Positions 45,946 to 58,712 of a stretch of 64,000 nucleotides of DNA are shown piece after piece (position 1 is the first letter of the stretch; each line of letters begins with the position of its first letter). Position numbers and translations under genes: made by a program. The stretch comes from Lunularia cruciata (lineage: Eukaryota > Streptophyta > Marchantiopsida > Lunulariales > Lunulariaceae). The notes below the pieces were generated by a model. That model saw only the letters and a program-made list of their open reading frames with translations, did not search any database and was not told the origin of the DNA. The stretch covers positions 67,708,944 through 67,772,943 of the forward strand of contig OX419755.1 in assembly GCA_948567375.1 (NCBI GenBank), written 5' to 3'.

Positions 45946-48637
45946 CTTCAAAGGAAAAAGAAGTTGATTATGGATCGTTTACGAGTGCAGTCACGATTGA
46001 GGTTGGCCACCAGCAGAACTACGGTTGGCCACACGTCTCCACGTGTCGACGTTTTCGAGAAACACGATGATGAGAGCGACTCAACAGGAATTGCGAACTC
46101 CAATCTGAACCGCCTTACCGTCATACTGCAGGGGCAAAAATTTTGCTTTTGCTTTGCACTTCCTATGATCTGGAAAGTGGGTTCTTGTTGAATGTATCCT
46201 TATTCACTTCAAGACTCTCGTACCAACATTTGAGAAAAGAGGGCGTCTACCTGCAGATTGACCAAATATCCAAATTTGGATTCGATTCTCAACTGGAACC
46301 TCCATGAAGATTTAACTCGGACCATCAAATACCAAAAATCTGTGTAGGCCATTCTTCCAATAGGTGTTCAGAAGAGTTGAGGTAACTGAGCGTCGTAGCT
46401 CAAGACTCTTCCGAATCGACGGAAGATGGGATGAACTTCGTTCTTACTGACAGTCTCTGTGACAGTTGATGTAAACAGAGATCAGATTGAGCTCTGCGGC
46501 ACATATCACTGGTTGAGAGAGTAAACATGCCCCCGAAGTTCGATAATCAGAAATTGGACGCTTGTTCGGACTCTGCGGGAAGGGTTCCAGTAGTTTGTGT
46601 TCTGTCAAGATTATAATACATTACACTAGACCTATTGATGCAAATATGTTCTCCTCATTCAAGTTTACAGTTTGAGGTATTAGGTGTGGATCTTTATCAC
46701 TTCTTCAGTCTTTAACCAGGTCACTCCATCCTTCCACAATTTCTTTCCCATCCTATGGCTTTATAGTCCGAAATGTTTTACTAGACTAAAAGTCTCTTCA
46801 GATAAGGAGTACACTCGATATAATGATCCTTTGCACCGACGGTCATATCCTACCTTCAGTTCAGTGCTTATTCACCAAGGGGTCAACACCTGCCTGTACT
46901 TCACAGATTCGTCCGTGCGCTCTATCTAGCGTCCTCCTTTCTGGTATTGTTAGTCACTGGTCGATTAGAGTTTGAAAATCATCACACCCACTGGCACCAA
47001 AAGATTAGCCAAAATCCTCATAGACTGCACACTCTACGAAAGGCTTGGAAAGGAAGCCGAATAACACAACCTCGAGACAAAAGGTAGTAAACTTACCGCT
47101 TTGTCTGAAATAAGTTATCGGGTGCCGTGCAGTACTCGTGTACTATCTCTCCTTACATGTTGTCTCTAGTTCCCTTATGATATGATCTATCAAATAGAAT
47201 GATCTAACCCTTCGATCCTGTTCTCTGCACACTGACTTGGACGTCGGTCAAGATGGGCACGTGGATTTCGTTTTGTCCTCGATGATGTCACCATATTCTA
47301 CAACGGTCCCCTCATGTACGGATGAAAAATTACTGTAAGAGGTGCCGTGATAGTAGATTCCCCACATGCAACCTACAGAGGGTAACTGTGCATTGCCAAT
47401 CCAATGGCCCGTGCAGTCTCTTGTGAAACATAGAACCAAATGCTGCACATGACCGCGGTGGTAAGCGTATTCCAACTGGCTTGGAAGTGGCGGAGAAGTG
47501 GGATGGATAAGCTAGGATATTGTGACTGGCTATGTTGGAATAAATGCTGGGCAAATTCTCGCCAGGAGAAGCGTCGAGAATATGCTCATCAGTGCAAATG
47601 CGCCTGGATTTTTGGTCAGAATACTGCAAGCAATATGCATGTTCGCCAGAGTGCTGTAGAGCGAACATAACAGGGCCCCATCCAACACGTCTTCTCATGA
47701 GGCTCACGCATGCGTGACGGTATATGCTGTGGCTGCAACTGCTGATTCTTCCGCAGTCTTCGGCATTCCAATAATTGACCTCGACTCCAGGCAACGAACA
47801 ATATGCCATGCACATACAGCTCATAATACGCAAGAGGTAGGCCAACAGACTCGGAATTGCAGATTATTATGTACATTGCATTCCAAGGTACCGAATTTCA
47901 CACATCAGCAAGCTGGGTCCGGAAGTTACCGACTAATCGACAAAATGGGGGTGTCGTTACTTCTAGTACGGAATGGTATACTAGTCTGAAAGTTCGCGTG
48001 TTATGCGTGCTCAATACCTCACCCAAATGCTGGCGTGTAGGGACCCAGAGTGACTGTCCATACAGTGAGCTATATACACCTACGCGCTTCAGAACAAAAA
48101 GCTACTGAAGGAGGATCCAGTAGTTTGCCCGACTCACCTGTACAAGAAAAATCTCGATTGCACACTCCAGGGACTGACTCCAAGGGCATTTCGTCCTTCG
48201 CAGCTGAACACGCCTAAATAGCATAAGTAAATAGTCAGATGGAATTCAAACAGCATTTATATAAAACTTAACCCTCTTCATCAATTCACCACCATAATAA
48301 TGCAAACACTTGATTAGCTTGACAACAACACCCTAAATCCAACGATAAAATCTTGGACGATCTATAACCCAATCGCCTGGATCAATGTTAGTTCAATTTC
48401 AATCAAGTCAAAAGTTTGCATGTCCACTGACCGGAATTGGATGTCAAATGTTACTTGTCCGCACCGTTGCCGGCCAGGAGTTCCGCGCAGCCCGAATAAT
48501 AGTGTACTAATCCGCGAGACTGAGTAGCACCCTGGTCAAATGAAAAAGAATTTGTGACCTTTAAAAGTCAAACCATATGAAGCAACCAGAAGGTGTTAGA
48601 TCTATTTAGGATTGAACGTCGTTAGTTGCAAGAGAAA
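45946..48637. other. Intergenic, no gene recognised
   Basis: Ordinary composition with overlapping open frames on both strands at 47.2-48.1 kb that mirror each other and match nothing known. Probably includes the 3' UTR of the zinc-finger gene just below 48,638. Confidence 0.4.
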
Positions 48638-50346
48638 TCATGCTATAACATGCACGGAAACTTTTCGATTGAGATTCCAATTCACCTTTATCTCATCTCG
48701 AAATTGGAGACCGGAATTGCTCGTCTCTTGTCTTTTGGGGTTTCCAGCCCACGCCTTCCGAGATTGTATGAGCTCTAGTATCCAGTCAAACACCTGCATG
48801 AGACCGACAGTTGTGATCAAATTTCGATCCCATCCATACCCTTGGAAAATTGGGGACCCGTCCCAGACAAAAGTTCGAGAGGAGAGCTAGTTAACAATCA
48901 CCTGAGCTAATCTATAGCGGGGTCGCTCCAATTGCGCACCACGCACTTTCAGTCCTGTGCCCTGACATTCTGGACAAAAAACTGTTCCATCGACAACGCT
49001 ACTTCCTCCATCCTCCTGAATGGAGCCTTTCTTCAATGTTTGTTCATATATCGCTCGTCTACTTTTACAGAGTTTCCTAGTGCGGTCTATTCTATGGTCC
49101 AATGCCCCTGAAAACGTTTTCACTTCGCAGATAGAAATCCAGTCTATTAAGCACGAACTGTGATAAACGTGAAACACCTGCACATCACAGAGCCTACGTG
49201 AGAAAAAAACAGGCTTCTTCCCGCAAGTAGCCTTCCCAACCAGAAGGTAAGGTCAAGTGCATAATTGATGAATAAATCTGAGTGTGTAATGCGAAGAAAT
49301 CTTCCGGTTTCGGTTTAAAGTGTAAACTTGCGTACCCCGCGCTTGTTCCTGCTGCCACACACCATTTGCTTAGTCTGCAGATTTAACAAGGCAGCCACAT
49401 CCTTTCCAGAAGTCATCCTCTGGTGGCATATGAAGCACAACCTTTCAAGCACCCTCGTTTTCTTCCTCTTCCACCCACGGCGGAGTCCTCTGCTTGTTGC
49501 ATCTTTACCAACTGTACAACTCTTTTGCTGTTCCGTATCTAATTGAGACAACTCTTTCGAGAAGTCGGTCAAGCTATCACTCGATGAATTAGACTTTGCA
49601 CCTGTCAAAGATAGTGCAGCTTTAGAACCGAGCTTTGCAGAGGAATTTGGTGAGTCGCTTATAGAATGATCAAGCATCATGACGTCCTCTGCTTCAGGAG
49701 GGAGACTCCTCGGGTGTTTCGAATCGAACCAGGGCTTCCAATTCCCACCCCGCCCGATCATATCACTATAAGGGAACATCACAACAGCGTAAACAATTCC
49801 CCCTGCCTGGCCACTCTGCCAACCCGCCTCGGGCAAGGGCTTCCCCTTCCCCTTCCCCTTCCAACAAAACCAAGAAGCCTCCACAAGAGGTGTGCCCCCC
49901 GGAAACCTCACACTGAAGAACAGTTCCCCGCTTCCAATCCATTGCAACGGAGTCTTGGAAGCTTCGGCGGTCCCAGCCGTATCCGCTAACACAATTTGAG
50001 ACTCCTGCGGTGCAACACTATGAGGTATTACCGCAAGACCTTCTCCGCTACTCTCCTGACCACCACCGCCGACTTCTTCCTTCTCACTTCCCCGCTTCAA
50101 TATTGCCCGCTCTCCCGTCACGCTCGTCTTGATCGCAGCATTATTCTGAGTACTCGAACCAACGGCAGAAAGCCTCGCGTGCAAATTACCCCGAAGGTGA
50201 TCTAAAAGCGCGCCATCACTGTAACACCTTGTTCCACACCTAGTGCAAACGAAAATTGTCCGTCTCCCATCGCGCTGAAGCTCCACACACCTGTGCCCCC
50301 GCAACCACACTTCTCGAAGCACGGCGCGTGCCGCTCCTTCCTTCAT
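48638..50346 (-). CDS. C2H2 zinc-finger protein with C-terminal RING-like Cys/His region
   Basis: Three exons, all phase 0: 49336-50346, 48902-49177, 48638-48793. They total 1,443 nt, or 480 residues. A single C2H2 finger near residues 30-55 has CTRCGTRC...HLRGNLH. A conserved central part includes GELFFSVRFPGG and MFPYSDMIGRGGNWKP. Across the first intron the protein has CFICHQRM, then VCGSRNKRG, then VFHVYHSSCLIDWISICE, followed by FCPECQGTG: paired Cys/His ligands that look RING-like. The last exon has SRKAWAGNPKRQETSNSGLQF. I recall an uncharacterised plant-wide family of C2H2 proteins with this layout, but no established function. Nuclear or cytosolic, with no signal peptide or membrane span. 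The ATG at 50,346 is the first in frame. Confidence 0.8.
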
Positions 50347-50929
50347 GCCCTCTCTCCCTAACTTCTGTCAGCTCCTCCTTCCCGGTCTCTTCCTCTCCCC
50401 CCTTCCTAAATCACAATAATCGCCCTCTCCTCCTCAACACCAACAACAACAACCCGCTTCTTCCTCCATAGCTCTTCTCTTCTCTTTCCCGTCACTTCCT
50501 CGCCCCCCCTCCCACTCTCACTCCCAAAGTCGCACTAATTGCTCTGCCCTCCTGCTCCTGCTCCTCCTCGACAACAACGACCGCATCCCCCTTTCTCCAC
50601 AGCTCTGGAAGAAAGAAACGCCAGTCAAGCAGAAGCCGTGTCGATCATGACCGTGGTGACAGATGACGGAGGACAAGAGAGTATCGCAAAATATGAACGC
50701 TTCCCTCCTCGTTGTCTTTGGCGCCTTCCCTCCATTCCTTCCCCCGAGCACTGTTCGTTGTTTCATTCCTTCGTTCTTCGGACATTCAGCTGCAGATCGG
50801 GGATTGCCTCGGGATGACCTGAACTACAGCAATTAGGTCCGTACAGTAACATTGGGGCTCTCTCCCCTATGCCGATTACTGGCAATCACAACATGCTGCT
50901 TTGATACAGCAACGTTAGAGAAAAAGGCA
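50347..50929. promoter_or_regulatory. Upstream region of the zinc-finger gene
   Basis: CT-rich leader-like sequence immediately upstream (CTCCTC and TTCC runs, 50,347-50,560), typical of a plant 5' UTR and core promoter. No TATA box is obvious. Nothing else recognised up to the LINE fragment. Confidence 0.4.
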
Positions 50930-51650
50930 ACTATATAGAACACATGAAGCAAGGAAGAACCGATCGAGCCGTACAAGGGAGAGACAAAACAGACGTGCTA
51001 GGTCCAATAGGATTTATTTGAGAAATCTGCTTTGTCATCGCACCTAAATATTTGAGTTATACAAGTTGTAACGGCTATAAACTATTGATCATCTAAAGAA
51101 TTTGAGTTATACAAGTTGTATAGTCTATCAACTATTGGACACCCAAAGAAGTATCGCCTAGAATCTCCAAAGATTATATTAGCACATGCTTTACAAAGAG
51201 CAAAGGACGAGTGTTATTTAAAATATACAACAAAATATAAAAATGAGAATAATACACTTGATATCTAATATAATAAATTTTCGTGTACTCATCGAACAGA
51301 TGTATTGAAGATAGTGCCCATCGCTTTACATAACTCCAAGGTTAGAGAAATTAGAAAATAAACTCTTTGCATACGCTTTACAAAGAGCAAAGGATGAGTG
51401 TTGTTTAAAATATACTACAAAATATGAAAATGAAAATGATACACTTGATATCTAATATAATAATTTTTTGTGCATTCCTCAGCAAATGTATTGAAAATAG
51501 TGCACATTGCTCTACATAACTCCAAGGTTAGAGAAATTAGAAAATAACCTCCTTGCATACCCATACACTTGGAGATTTTCAAGCTTGTTATTATTTTCAA
51601 GTTTGCCATCCATTCAGGAGGATGAGTAATCACTCTTTCCCTCAAAAAGG
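50930..51650 (-). mobile_element. RLE-LINE copy 3, 3' fragment with internal duplication
   Basis: Starts at a decayed LINE 3' terminus (AAAAAGGCAACTATATAGAA, then GAGCCGTACAAGGGAGAGAC) and extends to a block coding EGVITHPP-like residues (minus 51,645-51,415: VITHPPEWMAN, ISKCMGMQGGYF, TLELCRAM), equivalent to the endonuclease region of copy 1. A stretch of about 183 bp is tandemly duplicated (51,194-51,376 and 51,377-51,560, both containing GAGCAAAGGA.GAGTGTT). Ends without a visible partner. Confidence 0.7.
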
Positions 51651-51689
51651 ATGAGCAAAGGTTACACTCATTAGATTCATTTAGATTAA

Positions 51690-52400
51690 TTGCATTAGCC
51701 TCTTCGGGCCAGTTTACGGCCTACTCTTGTGCCTAATGTGGTGTTTCAGTTCAACCGGAGCCCGAGGTTAAACCCGTTTTCAAGTTTACGAGAAGTTTAA
51801 GGGTGTCGCAGGAGTAGATTCAGCTATTTGAAGAACTCGTTATTCAACAAGTTCAGATTAAGAAATGATCTTCTTATCCTGCTGGTGTTGAATCGTCGTT
51901 GAATATTTCTTGTTCACTTGACGGAGTTTTTCTCTTTCATCTTCTATCACGTCCAACCAATTTTTCGTTCCTTTCTTTTTCGTTACCAGATTTCTCAAAA
52001 GAAAATCAGACTAGGGGGAATATATTACCCAACTAAGCTTATGCTTAACACGATGACCCAGATTCACCAATCTGTCATCTACAATGGGGGTTGTAAAATA
52101 ACAAAAGTTTCAGACGGCTGATGATAATTCCACGTGACCGTTGTACATTATCGTTTAAATCAATAATCACTCCAGTCGATAACGTCTGTAAATCAATGTT
52201 TGAACATAATATGTCCCTTACAGTGTTACTAAAATATGCCTATGTGTATATAAAGGGCTTAAAGCAACTTCTCCCCTGTGCTCTATTGCTCCGGAAGTTC
52301 TATTCTATTCATTACTCTTTCATATTTGCAATAACTGATATCGCTGAACTGCAACAAAGCAAAAATAATCCGTAGAAGAAACGAGAGAGGTTCTAAAATC
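51690..52400 (+). repeat. Possible LTR-retrotransposon end with LTR
   Basis: Open stretches up to 52,080 resemble a decayed pol tail. A purine-rich word ACAATGGGGGT at 52,081 is followed by TGTAAAATAACAAAAG, a possible LTR start. TATATAAAGGGC at 52,246 could be its TATA box. I did not find a second LTR, a clear end or a duplication, so this is tentative. Confidence 0.3.
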
Positions 52401-53084
52401 GAGAAGGAGTTTTCTCATACCACTCTCCGACTTCCTTGTAACAACAAAAAGGTAACAAAATGACAGGGAATCGCATTTAGTGCATAAGAATCTTTAGAAG
52501 AATCTTCTACTCTTTTTGTTTCGTATTCTCTTGGGAGTCGCTGTCTTCTGCCAATCCCACCTTGTTGTCAGTCCCGGGGGAGATTCCACGAAGATTCGGA
52601 GAGGAGTATTGGGTATTTCATTCACTACTTGTCAGAACATGCTCAAAAGAAAGATTCTCACCGTGGCAATTTTGACGGTAGATTCGGCACAGTCGAGGCC
52701 GAAGATCCGGAACGGAGGAGTTTTCGGTAACCATTCGCTCATACTCTCACCTGTTTCGCTTCCTACGGTGCTTAGATTGAGCAGCCGCCAGATCCTGCCA
52801 TAATTAGTCACTACTTTGAGCGGGATTTCTCGTTTTTCACCACTTCACGAGGAGTTACCGGTCCTTTACGCGCTAGTTTCGGTAGTATGCTCGGGTTCTC
52901 ACCTGTTTCGCTTCCCAGACGGTGATTCAGTGGACGCCGGGAATTTGCCGGGGAAGGAAACGGCACATTACTCTACTTGCCGGAACCTTCCAAACACCGT
53001 CCTGTGGCACCCTTGGAGAGAGACGGCAACTCCTCTTGGGATTTCGTGTGGAGAGTTAAACTAGTGACTCGTAATAAAAAACAA

Positions 53085-53360
53085 GGGCTACCGTGTAGAA
53101 AAAATGAAGGTAGGAAGTCCCCACCAAACGCAAAAGGGAGAGAGTAACACAGTCAAATGGGGCTATGCTCCACTAGAGTCTATACGAGAAATTTGTCTTA
53201 TTACACCTAAGATATCGTAGGTAGTAAATAATGTGATATACAAATAACTTGAACATGCTATGAAATATTATTTAATGTGATTATTCTTCTATGGATTGTA
53301 TCGACCATGGTCCTATGTTGAACAATGAATATATATTATCTAAAATATATTATAAAGTAA
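53085..53360 (-). mobile_element. RLE-LINE copy 4, 3' fragment
   Basis: Colinear with the 3' end of copy 1: GGGCTACCGTGTAGAAAAAATGAAGG at the terminus (written here in part), GGGGCTATGCTCCACTAGAGTC, the ATTACACCTAAGATATC block and GTGATTATTCTTCTATGGATTG. It fades into AT-rich sequence near 53,360. Confidence 0.75.
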
Positions 53361-54659
53361 TGAAATGATTGTGATTTGAGTTAAATCTATGCATAAAAAA
53401 TTATAATAGAAAAAAATCTCAAAGTTGTAAAGACTTGAGAAAGAACATGCTAAAGGGTTTGTATGGACTATAATGACAGAAGCCTTTTGAATAAAGTCAA
53501 ATCCAGAATTAATGAAAATATGTAAAATAACAATAAAATGAAAGCTGATTTGAAAAAAAAAAATTTTGCAAATGTGATTCATAAATAATAATAAACATTT
53601 AAAACTTATTAATTATATATTAATCATAATTAAAAAATTCATTACAATTATTTACAAGAAAAAATATTTTTTATATTATCAAAAATCAAATCAATTATAA
53701 TTATTAATCATATCTGAATCGAGATATGTGAACCAATGTGTATTGTAAAAATAAAAAATTAATGAATATAAAAAATAAAATTAATACAAAATATACAATC
53801 AAATAAAAATTCACAAGGTAAACACAAAACAAAGCTTATAAAGACATAATAAATCATTTATAAACGAAAATCGATGAGCACGACATAGTCTTTTCAGGAG
53901 TTTGGAACAAAATGTCAAGTAATGAAACAAGAAGTCGGGAAACGAGTAGGAACCATGATGTAAACCACATTAGGAGGAGTCCTGGTTGACGAAAGTTGGA
54001 GTGGAATGCAGTGTGAGAGAGGAGAGTAAGGTGTTATGGTTAATATTGATCGAAATAAGGAAGGAAAGGAAGAGTGGAAATAAGGAAAGCAGAGCGAAGC
54101 ATTAGAGGATTGGATAGGGTAGATCGTAGCATGTGCTATGAAAATATTAGTCCTAAAATATGGGAACATCGGAAGGAAACAGAAGGCTGGTATAGTAAGC
54201 TTCCTCGAGAACACGGGCGACTCATCAGTGCCAAACGTAATATCGAACGAGCGGAGCGAATGTCGTTAGCCCCCAAACGGAGAGCTCATGAGTGCCAAGG
54301 CAAACCCTATTGCTTCCCAAAGTGCCGTAACCATGGTGAGAGAGAGCCTAGAAACGAAAGCTATTGAAACTAAATTAGGCTTGCAATGTCGGGGTAAGGC
54401 TTAACCGAGACAGGAAAAGCAAAAATGTAAAGGAAAAATGTAACACAATGAGCAAAAGAAAATATAAGAAAGTGAATGAAACCTTATGAGAACCTGAAAA
54501 CAAACCAAAATGAGTAAGGAGGCAATCATAACTCAGACCAAACAACATAATTATGTGATTATAGAGCAAAAGCGAAGGGAAATTAGAACAAGTCAATAGA
54601 AGCATAAGGGAGCGTATATCGTGTGTTGTGATTTTGAGCTCATAAGGTGAACACATGAC
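53361..54659. other. AT-rich tract and unassigned sequence
   Basis: 53,361-53,880 is extremely AT-rich with no coding signal. 53,900-54,370 is of normal composition and holds a plus-strand open frame of 97 codons (54,074-54,367) rich in Arg, Lys and Glu that I do not recognise. 54,370-54,660 may be the degraded upstream part of the LTR that follows. Confidence 0.35.
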
Positions 54660-55560
54660 CAATCTGATGTGAGTTGAACTTAGAAAGTGAAATTGAGGGT
54701 GGAGTTGGTGAATTAGAGATTGGACAAAATCTATTTTTCCAATTTGGTTTGAGTAAAGAGTTAGTGGAAGATTTGGCAGTCAGCCATTTTTAGGGATTTA
54801 TGTTAGATTTTACGTCAGATTTATATTAAATTTTGTGAAGGGTTTACGTCGGTTTTGGCAAGAAGAACTTTGATCCCATTCTTGATGATCCTCGTAGCTC
54901 AAGAAGTAGATAGGTACTCCGATAATATCAAATGCCAAATGGTGGCAGTGTCAATCCGGTGTTGATTATGAGGAGGATTTTTATTTAGCCTTGTTGTGAT
55001 TGGACCTCCTCCATTCTCAACTTCTTATTTGTGCACTGTGTTTGTGTGAGGTGCCTTCAATTTAAAGTGTTGGTGCTCAAGTGTGCTCTCGGTAGTGAGG
55101 CTGGAGTGATGACATGTAGACCATGAGAGTGAGTGTTGTGATGGTAGGTTACAGGTTGTTCTTTCCCTTGGTGTAGTTGTTGTAGTTAGAGCTACATTAG
55201 TTTGTGACATTTAGTTGGTGTTGTTGGCACTTGGTGGAGTACTAGTGGAGGTTACAATTGCATGTTGAAGTTCTTGGTTACTTTGCCACAATGGAGTTCT
55301 CTAGAGATTCCAGAGGAGATAACATTGTAGTAGATAGTGGGTTTACTCGAAGTGGCGCTTGGTATCATTCTGTATCTCATGTCCTAGTGAGGGAGGAGAT
55401 TGACTTTGAGTTAGAGTTTGAAACAAGAGTTGATTCAATTGAGAGTGCACTTGTTGTGTCTGCACCATTGTTGTGGGACATAAATGAGATTTATGGCCTC
55501 CAAAGGTCCCCGGCGTTACTCTGGTACAATGGGTACCATTGAGTTGGATGACTTCATCCA
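54660..55560 (+). pseudogene. Truncated gypsy-type LTR, leader and gag start
   Basis: The 3' part of an LTR ends ATATCA at about 54,931, followed by AATGCCAAATGGTGGCAGTG (initiator-Met-like primer site). A leader of about 350 bp follows, then the gag start, ATG at 55,291. Gag text: SRDSRGDNIVVDSGFTRSG and LWDINEIYGLQRSP. Homology to the gag at 43.6 kb (minus) and 60.3 kb (plus) stops at about 55,560, where unrelated gypsy sequence begins. Confidence 0.7.
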
Positions 55561-58500
55561 AGAGAATTTAAGATTTTAAGACGTTATGATTTTGGAAACC
55601 AAATTAATAAATAGTAGAACAATGGAAAAATCTCATTTCTTTTTGCTTATGGTAATTTCTCCATCTAGATCCATAACTTACAATAATTGAGATGTTGTTA
55701 ATAATTTATTTTGATTTTTCAATCATAGAAAAATAAATTCAAAAAAGGGAAATGAAAACTATTAAATTTTTCAGCTTGGGTATCTAATTTTACAATCATG
55801 ATGCATGATATTCAAGAACCAAAGCTACTAATGATAGCTATATTGTTTGAATTTACACATGATTTGACAATGCAAAGATTCTATCTTCTGATTTTTGGTG
55901 CCTTTTCCTTTGGTCTATATATCACAACATGTAGTTGCATTGGAATTTTTTTTTGAGTTTTGCATCAAATCATAGAATATTGGACACCAAAATTTGGAGT
56001 TCTCATGCATTGAAAAATATTTATCTTTTCTCTTAGCTATCTCATTTTGCCATTTTTGGTTTTTGAAACTTAACATTTAAGAGTCAAATCTTAGCTTCAT
56101 GCATTTTATTTTAGCTTTTCTTAATTTAATTATTTTAGCCTTTATCACTTATTTTTTTGGTTTATCTATAGATTATATATTTATTTCTTGGGTCTATTAT
56201 CAAAGAGTGATAGTCTTTGAGGTCAATGGTAGTCCTAAACATTTGTTCTAATCATTATTCACAACCAAGATCATTGATCATTTTACAAGCATGTTTGCAT
56301 GTGTGTATTTTATCAATAAAACCCTCACATGGTATGATGCTTGGGAATGATCAATGTTGGCGGAAGGACAAAAGGTCACTTGGATGATGATTCAAGAAGG
56401 TCTGTTGAAGAATTTTCAATCCATGGCTTTTGTGCAAATGGCTCAAACCCGACTATGCAGGTTGAAGTAAAAGAACAACATACAACAATACATGGAGGCA
56501 TTCGTTGATCTATAGGTAGCAATAACCAATTTGAGTACAACAATAGCTCTTGATAATTTCAAATGGGGTTAAAAGAGAAAAATTGTTAAGAGGCAATGGT
56601 AAAAAATCTTTGAATAAAATTTTTTTGCGTGTGCTATTTTTTAAGCTATTGCGTGTGCTCAAAGAATAGCAAGAGGGCTTGGAAGAGGTGAAGAGGTAGT
56701 CCCAACACAACATTATTGGGCTAAAACAATGCACTTTGGTTGACTAGTTCCTAAGGAATAAGGCAACATTTGTTTTCAAGACCAAGGAGCACAATAGTTC
56801 CAAGGAGAATGGAGACGGGTCAAAGAAAGGAGAGATGGAGTACCGCAAGGAGAAGGGGCTCAAGTAGAACAACAACATTAATAAAATTGCGGTAGATTTG
56901 GGCACTTAATATCAATTTTTGTGCTTGCCTTCCTAGGGAACCTTGGCCTCCATATAGGCAACCTTTGAATAACTGTGAGAGATGAATAAAAGAAGAGGAT
57001 GTTTAAATTACAATGGAAAATGAAGATTTCCAATAAGAGTACCTCATGGTCTTATTGGCTCAATGGAGAGGAGTAAAAGCAAGCAAAGGAAGAGGATGAG
57101 TGCACAAAGGTTGAGGAAGACAACACACAATTGTTTGTTGTAAATGGAGTCTTAGAAGGCAATCATGTGAAAGTATTGATAGATCTTAGAGCAATAGAGA
57201 ATTTCTTGTCTCGCTTTATTGCAATAAGGTTGGAGATGGAACTAGAGAAGTTTGAGAATGAAGAAGTAGAGTTACCTAATGGTCAAACAAAAAGGCTTGA
57301 GTTTTTACCTAAAAATGTAGCACTCTTTGTAGGAGAGTGTCAAGAAGATATTGAGTGGTGAGTGATATGGTTAGCTCGTTATGATATGACCTTAGGCATG
57401 CCATGTATGGTAGATTACAATCCCATGGTAGATTGGAGAAGGAAAATAATGAGAACTTGCTAGTGGAAGATAATTGGAGATAGAGAAAGTATAATATTCC
57501 AAAGATAGGAACCCCCAAGAGAAACACAAGAGAAGAACATAAGGTTTCAAATCTCAATATGCCAATGCTCCCAAAGGAGCACCTTGTCTTTATTATATAT
57601 CAAGGAAGATCTCCTCACAAGGAGCTCCACCTTTGGATCAAATACATAGATTGGTGATATGTTGGTCCTTGTCCTATCTAGATGGTCAAACAAGTTGACC
57701 AAAGACAATCTTTAGGGAATCTTACTATAGAAAACTCTAAACAACATGGATGAGGTACCATTGGAAAGCTCTCAAAAAAAAGAAACATGGGAAGATAAGG
57801 CAATGAATTTGTTCCTAGTGTGGAGGCAGAATGTATTTTCAAGGCCTAATTCATCCATTTAGGCCTCCAAAATTGGCTTTGAAGTTTTTTGCCTCTACCT
57901 TATTAATAGAAGTACTTTTTGGTGACACTTCTATTTGATCTACTTAGGCAATCATATATAACATCCTTTTAGATATTACCAAGCCAATTTTCAATTTTAG
58001 ATAATATGGCTAACTAATGGTATTACAAGAATATCCCAAAGGCAAGAATTGCGTCTATATGTAATAGGGACAATAACTATGGGTAAGACATGTTGATGTT
58101 TCATGGGTCTAATAAGAGAATTCCATAGTGCATAATTTGAAAATTCTTGAGAGTTTGAAAGATGTGGTCAATGAGTTTCAAGATATCTTTCTTGATGATT
58201 TAATATTACCACCAAAAAAGATTACTCAAGATTACCACCAAAAAAGAGATGGATGATAAAATCAAGATACTTCATGGGAAGATATCTCCTTGTAAGGCTC
58301 CATGTAGACTATCATCTCATAAGTTGGAGGAGTGCAAGGCTCAAATTGAGGATATGTTGTAGAAACGGTTTATCTAATCCATTGTATCACCATATGGGCT
58401 CTTGTCTTGTTTGTGGTGAAGAAGGACAATACAATGCAAATGTACATTGACTATCAAGCAAAAAAAAAAGAGAAGAATAAATACCCATTACCTTGCATGT

Positions 58501-58712
58501 ATAACCTCTTTGATCAACTTAATGGAGCAAAATAATTCACCAAACTTGATTTGTGGAGCGATTATAACCAAACCAAGATTGCGGAGGAAGACATATACAT
58601 TACTACCTTTCAAACAAGGTATGGTCACTTTGAGTAGCTAGTGATGATGTTTGACCTCATGTAATAACATTTTTCGTGCCAAAGCTAGTTTTTTTGGATG
58701 ATGGAGTGGTAG
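55561..58712 (+). pseudogene. Second Ty3/gypsy family: gag, protease and reverse transcriptase remnant
   Basis: Degenerate pol of a different, chromovirus/Del-like gypsy family. Gag-like block at 56,440-56,550: TRLCRLK then NNIQQYMEAFVDL. Protease region 57,131-57,440 has LFVVNGVLEGNHVKVLID, ELPNGQTKRLEFLPKN and a YDMTLGMP-type block; the usual D(S/T)GA is altered to DLRA. RT region 58,140-58,640 has [32 protein letters not shown] and [12 protein letters not shown], all with stops between. Downstream RT, RNase H and integrase are missing. The last 40 bp before 58,713 match the pre-LTR sequence at 63,630-63,668, so the right border belongs to the other family. Confidence 0.7.

Noticed and set aside
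47245-47989. Overlapping long open frames on both strands, including 171 codons on the minus strand
   Set aside because: The frames mirror each other, have odd residue composition, no known motif and no supporting splice partners; best explained as chance openness.
54074-54367. 97-codon Arg/Lys/Glu-rich plus-strand open frame, considered as an organelle-derived insert
   Set aside because: I could not tie it to any specific organelle gene; left as unassigned sequence.
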